From Acidobacteriota bacterium (GTDB lineage Bacteria; Acidobacteriota; Vicinamibacteria; Vicinamibacterales; Vicinamibacteraceae), in NCBI GenBank assembly GCA_023429845.1, contig JAEZCY010000086.1, forward strand, positions 1 through 9,898: a stretch of 9,898 nucleotides of DNA. Direction: 5' to 3'. The notes below the pieces were generated by a model that was given only the letters and a program-made list of their open reading frames with translations, did not search any database and was not told the DNA's origin. Position numbers and translations under genes: made by a program. Shown one piece after another: positions 6,663-9,898 of this stretch. Every line of letters begins with the position of its first letter. Within the stretch, counting starts at the first letter, position 1.

Positions 6663-6686
6663 GCTGTGCGGCGCGAATCGCACAGC
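6663..6686. promoter_or_regulatory. 8-bp dyad, possible activator or operator site
   Basis: GCTGTGCG (6663-6670) and CGCACAGC (6679-6686) are perfect inverted repeats separated by 8 bases. The site is centred in the divergent control region, about 145-168 bp upstream of the start predicted for the sigma-54-like promoter. That is the usual distance for an NtrC-type activator, and TGT...ACA dyads are common for them. It could instead be a repressor site or an RNA hairpin. Confidence 0.4.
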
Positions 6687-6700
6687 GTGACCAGCGCAGG

Positions 6701-6730
6701 CCTAGCGCAATCGCGCTACCGAAAGCTAGG
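6701..6730. repeat. Overlapping inverted repeats that could form alternative hairpins
   Basis: TAGCGC (6703-6708) pairs with GCGCTA (6713-6718) around an AATC loop. CCTAGC (6701-6706) can instead pair with GCTAGG (6725-6730). Both use TAGC at 6703-6706, so the two stems exclude each other. Seen directly in the sequence; either strand could form them if transcribed. Confidence 0.45.
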
Positions 6731-6779
6731 AATTTCGCAACCGAGCCGGGGTTCTGTCACATGCGGCGAGCGTCGCGAC

Positions 6780-6804
6780 GGAACACTGGCCCCTCGTTGT
6801 CGTA
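6780..6804 (+). promoter_or_regulatory. Candidate ECF-sigma promoter for the DUF4097 lipoprotein
   Basis: GGAAC (6780-6784) is followed after exactly 16 bases by CGTA (6801-6804), the classic -35/-10 arrangement for group 4 (ECF, SigW/SigE-like) sigma factors. Transcription would begin near 6810, leaving a leader of about 17 bases that holds AGGAG (6815-6819) seven bases before the ATG at 6827. The geometry is fully consistent with one short functional leader. Confidence 0.45.
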
Positions 6805-6826
6805 TGGCCTTCACAGGAGCGTGAGG

Positions 6827-7657
6827 ATGACTCTGCCCGTACGTGCGCCGCTGGCGTGCCTGTTGTTGCCGCTCGGCCTCGTGGCCGGGGGCTGTGAACT
6901 GATGATCGCGGGCCCCCGCGAGCAGGTCAGCGACCGCTGGGAGAGGACCTACACGGTCAACCCGACGGCGACACTGGAGATCGACAACACGAACGGCGGC
7001 ATCACCGTTCGCTCCCACGCCTCCCCGACCATCACCGTCACTGCGCATCGCACGGCACGCGCCGTGAGCCAGCAAGGCGCCCGCGAGCTTCTCGATCGAC
7101 TCCGACTCGAAGACACGGCAAGCGCCGATCTCGTCCGCCTCGTCATGCCGCGCAACCAGGGTCTGTCGATGGGGCAGCAAGTCGAGGTGCGCTACGACGT
7201 GCTGGTGCCGTCCACGCTCACGCTCAGCCTCACCACCGTGAACGGCCAGGTGGACGTGCAGGACGTCGCCGGCAGGGTCGCGTTGGAAACCGTGAACGGC
7301 AGCATCGCCGGCCGGGCGCTCGGTGGGCTGCACAAGGCCGAGACGGTGAATGGCAGCGTCAAGCTCGCGCTCAGCAGCCTGCCCAGCCAGGGCGCGACGA
7401 TCGAGACGGTGAATGGCGGGGTGTCCGTGACGCTGCCGGCATCGCAGCGCGCCGACCTGTCCGTCCGCACCGTGAACGGCGGCATCGACGTGGACAGGTT
7501 CGCCTCGGTGGACCGCACCGAACGGAAGCGACGGCACTACGAAGGACGCCTGAACGGCGGTGGTCCCACGCTGAGGGTCGAGACCGTGAACGGCGGGGTC
7601 TCGGTCATCGGCGAGGCAACGGCCACGCCGGAGGCGACCGCCTCAGGGTCCCAGTGA
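6827..7657 (+). CDS. DUF4097-family lipoprotein with TVNG repeats
   Basis: A 276-residue protein with a lipoprotein-type signal: hydrophobic residues 7-20 then AGGC23 as the lipidation site (Ala rather than Leu/Val at -3, so slightly atypical). The mature part is a DUF4097 beta-solenoid-type region marked by T-x-NG turns at residues 55, 137, 155, 173, 194, 215 and 253, mostly ETVNG-G/S-V/I-x-V. Function of the family is not established; members are often envelope proteins encoded near sigma/anti-sigma genes. The ATG is chosen over an in-frame extension reaching 6656 because it has AGGAG seven bases upstream and begins the signal peptide. An ECF-type promoter match lies just before it. The last 53 bases overlap the convergent metalloprotease-like gene; that tail (ATATPEATASGSQ) is low complexity. 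Confidence 0.87.
   Translation: MTLPVRAPLACLLLPLGLVAGGCELMIAGPREQVSDRWERTYTVNPTATLEIDNTNGGITVRSHASPTITVTAHRTARAVSQQGARELLDRLRLEDTASADLVRLVMPRNQGLSMGQQVEVRYDVLVPSTLTLSLTTVNGQVDVQDVAGRVALETVNGSIAGRALGGLHKAETVNGSVKLALSSLPSQGATIETVNGGVSVTLPASQRADLSVRTVNGGIDVDRFASVDRTERKRRHYEGRLNGGGPTLRVETVNGGVSVIGEATATPEATASGSQ
7235..7594 (+). repeat. Periodic TVNG motif repeats in the DUF4097 protein
   Basis: ACC/ACG-GTG-AAC/AAT-GGC codons recur at 7235, 7289, 7343, 7406, 7469 and 7583, spaced 18, 18, 21, 21 and 38 codons. The near-regular spacing suggests one turn per rung of a beta-helix, the last gap being two rungs (a diverged RLNGGG lies within it). Confidence 0.8.
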
Positions 7658-8720
7658 CCGGATCCCCCGCAGCAATCAATACCCGCGCCACGGCATCGTA
7701 GCGCGCCACGCCTTCATCGACCCTGTTCGCCTTCAGGAAGCCATCGTAGGCCCGCCAGGCAAAGGCATTCACCCACGGGTGCTGCTCTGCCACACGGGCG
7801 GCGATGGCGCGCAGGTCCTGCCGCGGCCCCGGCCCGATCCCCTCGGCCAGTCGTCGGCGTACGTCAGGCGGCAGGCCCTGCAACACGTGCGGAAGCACGG
7901 CCAGGGCGGCGCTGTACTGCAGATTGGGGCCGCCGCCCCTGCAGGCCAGCCACGCCACGATGCTGGCATCCGATTCGTCGGCAAACCCGGCAAGATGCGC
8001 GTACTCGTGTGCCGCGAGGGCGGGCAATTCGACCGGCAGCACACGGCTGTTGACGAGCACCTCGAGCCCGAAGGGATTCGTCATGCCGTCGATGCCGGCC
8101 CACCTGAAGTACCAGTCGAACATCGTGCGCCGCGGCACCACCACGGCCGGCGCGCTGCGGATGCCCAGCGTGGGCAGCACGCGTGCCAGGCGCGGCGCCA
8201 GCACCTCGGGCAACTGCGACCGCTCGGGCCAACCCGCTGCGTGTGCGGGGTCGTGAAGCGCGTTGAGCTGTTCCACCGTCGCGCGCGCGAATGCCTCGGC
8301 GCGCTCCGCGGAGAAGTCCGAGGGCACGAGCGCCAGGCGCGCCTCGATGGTCGGCACCTGGTAGTGCCAGCCCCACGACGCGAGGAACAGCAGCCAGCCG
8401 CCGGCGAGCGTGGTGAACACGACGCGCGCGACGGTGCTCGCGCACCGCGCCTGCCGGCGCCGGCGCCACGCGGCCCACCCGGCAGCGAGCAGCAGCAGGA
8501 CGACGAGCAGGTCGAGTGCCGGCAACGGCAGGTACGCCGTCGCAGGCGTGAGCACGGGCTGGACGGCGCTGTACACGCGGCGCCACGGCGCAAGGAGCGC
8601 CGTGGGGAGCGGGATGACGAGCGCTACGGCGGCGAGGACGACGAGTGCGGCTCGGGCGCCGCGGCCGCACCGTGCCCCGTGATCAGTCGAATGCCGCGCT
8701 GGTGCGTGAGGTAAGCCCAT
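7605..8720 (-). CDS. DUF3810-type membrane zinc metalloprotease-like protein
   Basis: A 371-residue protein from the ATG at 8718-8720 (a GTG two codons upstream is the alternative). Three transmembrane helices lie near the N-terminus (about residues 22-45, 67-86 and 98-117), followed by a large domain with HEYAH at 238-242 and the downstream GFADESDA whose E249 is the likely third zinc ligand. The pattern HExxHxxGFxxExxA followed by a later QYS matches what I know of DUF3810, a HExxH family without an assigned substrate. GMTNPFGLEVLVNSRVLP, just before HExxH, also fits. No start codon exists between 8720 and the first helix, so the gene must overlap the 3' end of the NADH dehydrogenase gene by about 97 bp in another frame, which suggests co-transcription. 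No Shine-Dalgarno is evident. Its 3' end overlaps the DUF4097 gene by 53 bp. Confidence 0.78.
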   Translation of the reverse strand: MGLPHAPARHSTDHGARCGRGARAALVVLAAVALVIPLPTALLAPWRRVYSAVQPVLTPATAYLPLPALDLLVVLLLLAAGWAAWRRRRQARCASTVARVVFTTLAGGWLLFLASWGWHYQVPTIEARLALVPSDFSAERAEAFARATVEQLNALHDPAHAAGWPERSQLPEVLAPRLARVLPTLGIRSAPAVVVPRRTMFDWYFRWAGIDGMTNPFGLEVLVNSRVLPVELPALAAHEYAHLAGFADESDASIVAWLACRGGGPNLQYSAALAVLPHVLQGLPPDVRRRLAEGIGPGPRQDLRAIAARVAEQHPWVNAFAWRAYDGFLKANRVDEGVARYDAVARVLIAAGDPVTGTLRRSPPAWPLPRR

Positions 8721-9898
8721 GCCCACTGGATGAGGACGGCGAGGCGGTTACGGAAGCCGGTGAGCTGCATGATGTGCACGAACACCCAGAGCAGCCACGC
8801 GATGCGCCCCGAAAAGCGCCACCGCCCGCCGAAATCCGCGATGGCCGAGTTGCGACCGATCGTCGCCATGTTCCCGTAGTTCCTGTAACGGAACGCGCGC
8901 CGCGGCTGGTTGCCGAACTGCCGCTGGATATTCTCCACGGCGTGGGCACCCTGTTGCATGGCCACCTGCGCCACACCGGGCAGCAACTGCCCGTCTTGCT
9001 GCAGGTGAGCCAGGTCGCCGACGACGTACACGTCCTCACGGCCGGGGACGGTCAGGTCGGGATTGACGAGCACGCGACCGGCCCGATCGACGTCCACCCC
9101 GAGCGAACGCCCGAGCGGCGACGCGGCGACACCGGCGGCCCAGAGGACGGTGGACGACTCGATGCGTTCGCCGCCCGCGAGTGTGACGCCTTGCGCGTCG
9201 ATCTGCGTCACGGGCGTCCCCTTCCGTATCGTGACGCCCTTGTCACGCAGCGACGTCTCGGCGCGCTCCTGCAGGTCCTCGGGAAAGGCGGCGAGAATCC
9301 GCGGCGCCGCCTCCACCAGGAGCACGTGCGCGCAACTGGTGTCGATGGAGCGGAAGTCCCGCGCAAGCGAGAAGTTCGCGAGTTCGGCCAACGCGCCCGC
9401 CAGTTCCACGCCTGTCGGTCCGGCGCCGACGATCACGAACGTCAGCAGACGCGAGCGTTCGGCCTGGTCTGGCGTCCGTTCGGCTTGCTCGAAGGCCAGC
9501 AGCAGCTGCCGCCGCACGAGCCCGGCGTCCTCGAGGGTCTTGAGCCCCGGCGCCACGTCCTGCCATTCGTCGTGGCCGAAGTACGCGTGGGTGGCCCCTG
9601 TCGCCAGAATCAACGCGTCGTAGTGCAGCTGTCCGATGTCCAGGTGCAGCACTCGCGCCTCGGCGTCCACGCGCAGCGCCTCCCCCAGCAGCACCTGCGC
9701 GTTCTGCTGGTAGCGCAGAATCCAGCGGATCGGTGACGCGATGTCGCCCGGCGACAGGCCCGCCGTTGCCACCTGGTACAGCAGCGGCTGGAATACATGG
9801 TGGTTGCGCCGGTCGACGAGGACCACGTCCACGTCGGCCCAGCGCAGCGCCCGGGCCGCCGACAACCCGCCGAAGCCGCCGCCGACGATGACGACGCG
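8624..9898 (-). CDS. Type II NADH:quinone oxidoreductase (NDH-2), 5' partial
   Basis: A single-subunit flavoprotein that passes electrons from NADH to membrane quinone without pumping protons. 424 residues are visible; the start lies beyond the window, since the frame is open to the last base. Residues 2-11 (VVIVGGGFGG) are the N-terminal FAD-binding GxGxxG, which normally begins within the first 15 residues, so only a few residues are missing. HVFQPLLYQVATAGLSP (fragment 34-50) is a NDH-2 hallmark. The NADH-binding motif VIVGAGPTGVELAG is at 155-168, the second FAD motif VYVVGD at 290-295 and the quinone-site AQVAMQQGAHA at 310-320. The C-terminal region (about 363-407, GRIAWLLWVFVHIMQLTGFRN ... 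LTHQRGIRLITG) is the amphipathic membrane anchor. The last 97 bp overlap the metalloprotease-like gene downstream. The final Ala/Pro/Ser tail is poorly conserved. Confidence 0.95.
   Translation of the reverse strand, partial: RVVIVGGGFGGLSAARALRWADVDVVLVDRRNHHVFQPLLYQVATAGLSPGDIASPIRWILRYQQNAQVLLGEALRVDAEARVLHLDIGQLHYDALILATGATHAYFGHDEWQDVAPGLKTLEDAGLVRRQLLLAFEQAERTPDQAERSRLLTFVIVGAGPTGVELAGALAELANFSLARDFRSIDTSCAHVLLVEAAPRILAAFPEDLQERAETSLRDKGVTIRKGTPVTQIDAQGVTLAGGERIESSTVLWAAGVAASPLGRSLGVDVDRAGRVLVNPDLTVPGREDVYVVGDLAHLQQDGQLLPGVAQVAMQQGAHAVENIQRQFGNQPRRAFRYRNYGNMATIGRNSAIADFGGRWRFSGRIAWLLWVFVHIMQLTGFRNRLAVLIQWAWAYLTHQRGIRLITGHGAAAAPEPHSSSSPP

Noticed and set aside
4456..6690. A 744-codon open frame on the + strand opposite the 808-residue gene
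   Set aside because: Its product is Arg/His/Gly-rich with no domain or hydrophobic core, typical of the antisense frame of a high-GC gene. The minus strand carries a signal peptide and recognisable repeated domains.
6656..6826. N-terminal extension of the DUF4097 protein back to 6656
   Set aside because: The extension is not signal-like, lacks a Shine-Dalgarno and would bury the lipoprotein signal. The ATG at 6827 has AGGAG seven bases upstream.
6517..6826. A cyclic di-GMP (GEMM) riboswitch in the divergent leader
   Set aside because: I looked on both strands because of the nearby PilZ gene and envelope proteins; the conserved GCAAA/GACGCAAAGCC-type core is absent.
1..9898. Phage, transposon, toxin-antitoxin, CRISPR or defence system
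   Set aside because: No transposase, integrase, terminal repeats, direct-repeat array, nuclease or paired small genes are visible; all large genes are housekeeping or envelope types.

Overview
High-GC bacterial DNA (about two thirds G+C by eye) with tightly packed, almost wholly chromosomal-type genes. The gene mix suggests an acidobacterium, perhaps of the Vicinamibacteria type: a secreted protein with stacked IPT/TIG domains and 'AEGAT...VERSMY' modules, a DUF4097 lipoprotein, a long-form IspG, a four-helix small membrane protein and a DUF3810-type metalloprotease. This is inferred from family character, not from a marker gene. I see no mobile element, CRISPR array, tRNA or rRNA.

Layout. 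2-106: probable C-terminal tail of an upstream gene. 143-1072 (+): secreted GlpQ-like glycerophosphodiester phosphodiesterase. 1115-1234 (-): possible 39-residue membrane microprotein, separated from it by a 9-bp hairpin that could stop transcription from both sides. 1366-3685 (+): a compact operon of a GNAT acetyltransferase, a PilZ-like protein and ispG (MEP isoprenoid pathway), with PilZ and ispG joined by an ATGA stop/start overlap. 3669-4043 and 4090-6516 (-): a four-helix membrane protein downstream of an 808-residue exported multidomain protein. 6517-6826: a 310-bp divergent control region. 6827-7657 (+): DUF4097 lipoprotein. 7605-8720 and 8624-9898 (-): a membrane zinc-metalloprotease-like protein behind a type II NADH dehydrogenase whose N-terminus runs off the window.

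The most interesting part is the divergent control region. Toward the 808-residue surface protein it carries an exact sigma-54 core (GGCACG-N4-TTGC), with an 8-bp dyad about 145-170 bp upstream, where an activator site would be expected. Toward the DUF4097 lipoprotein it carries an exact ECF-sigma-like core (GGAAC-N16-CGTA) followed by a well-placed AGGAG. If real, two cell-envelope genes are fired in opposite directions by two different alternative sigma factors.

The remaining genes fit ordinary lipid, envelope and respiratory metabolism. Intergenic space is minimal: two convergent pairs overlap at their 3' ends and one same-strand pair overlaps by about 97 bp. Several genes lack a Shine-Dalgarno sequence and probably depend on coupling or leaderless starts.
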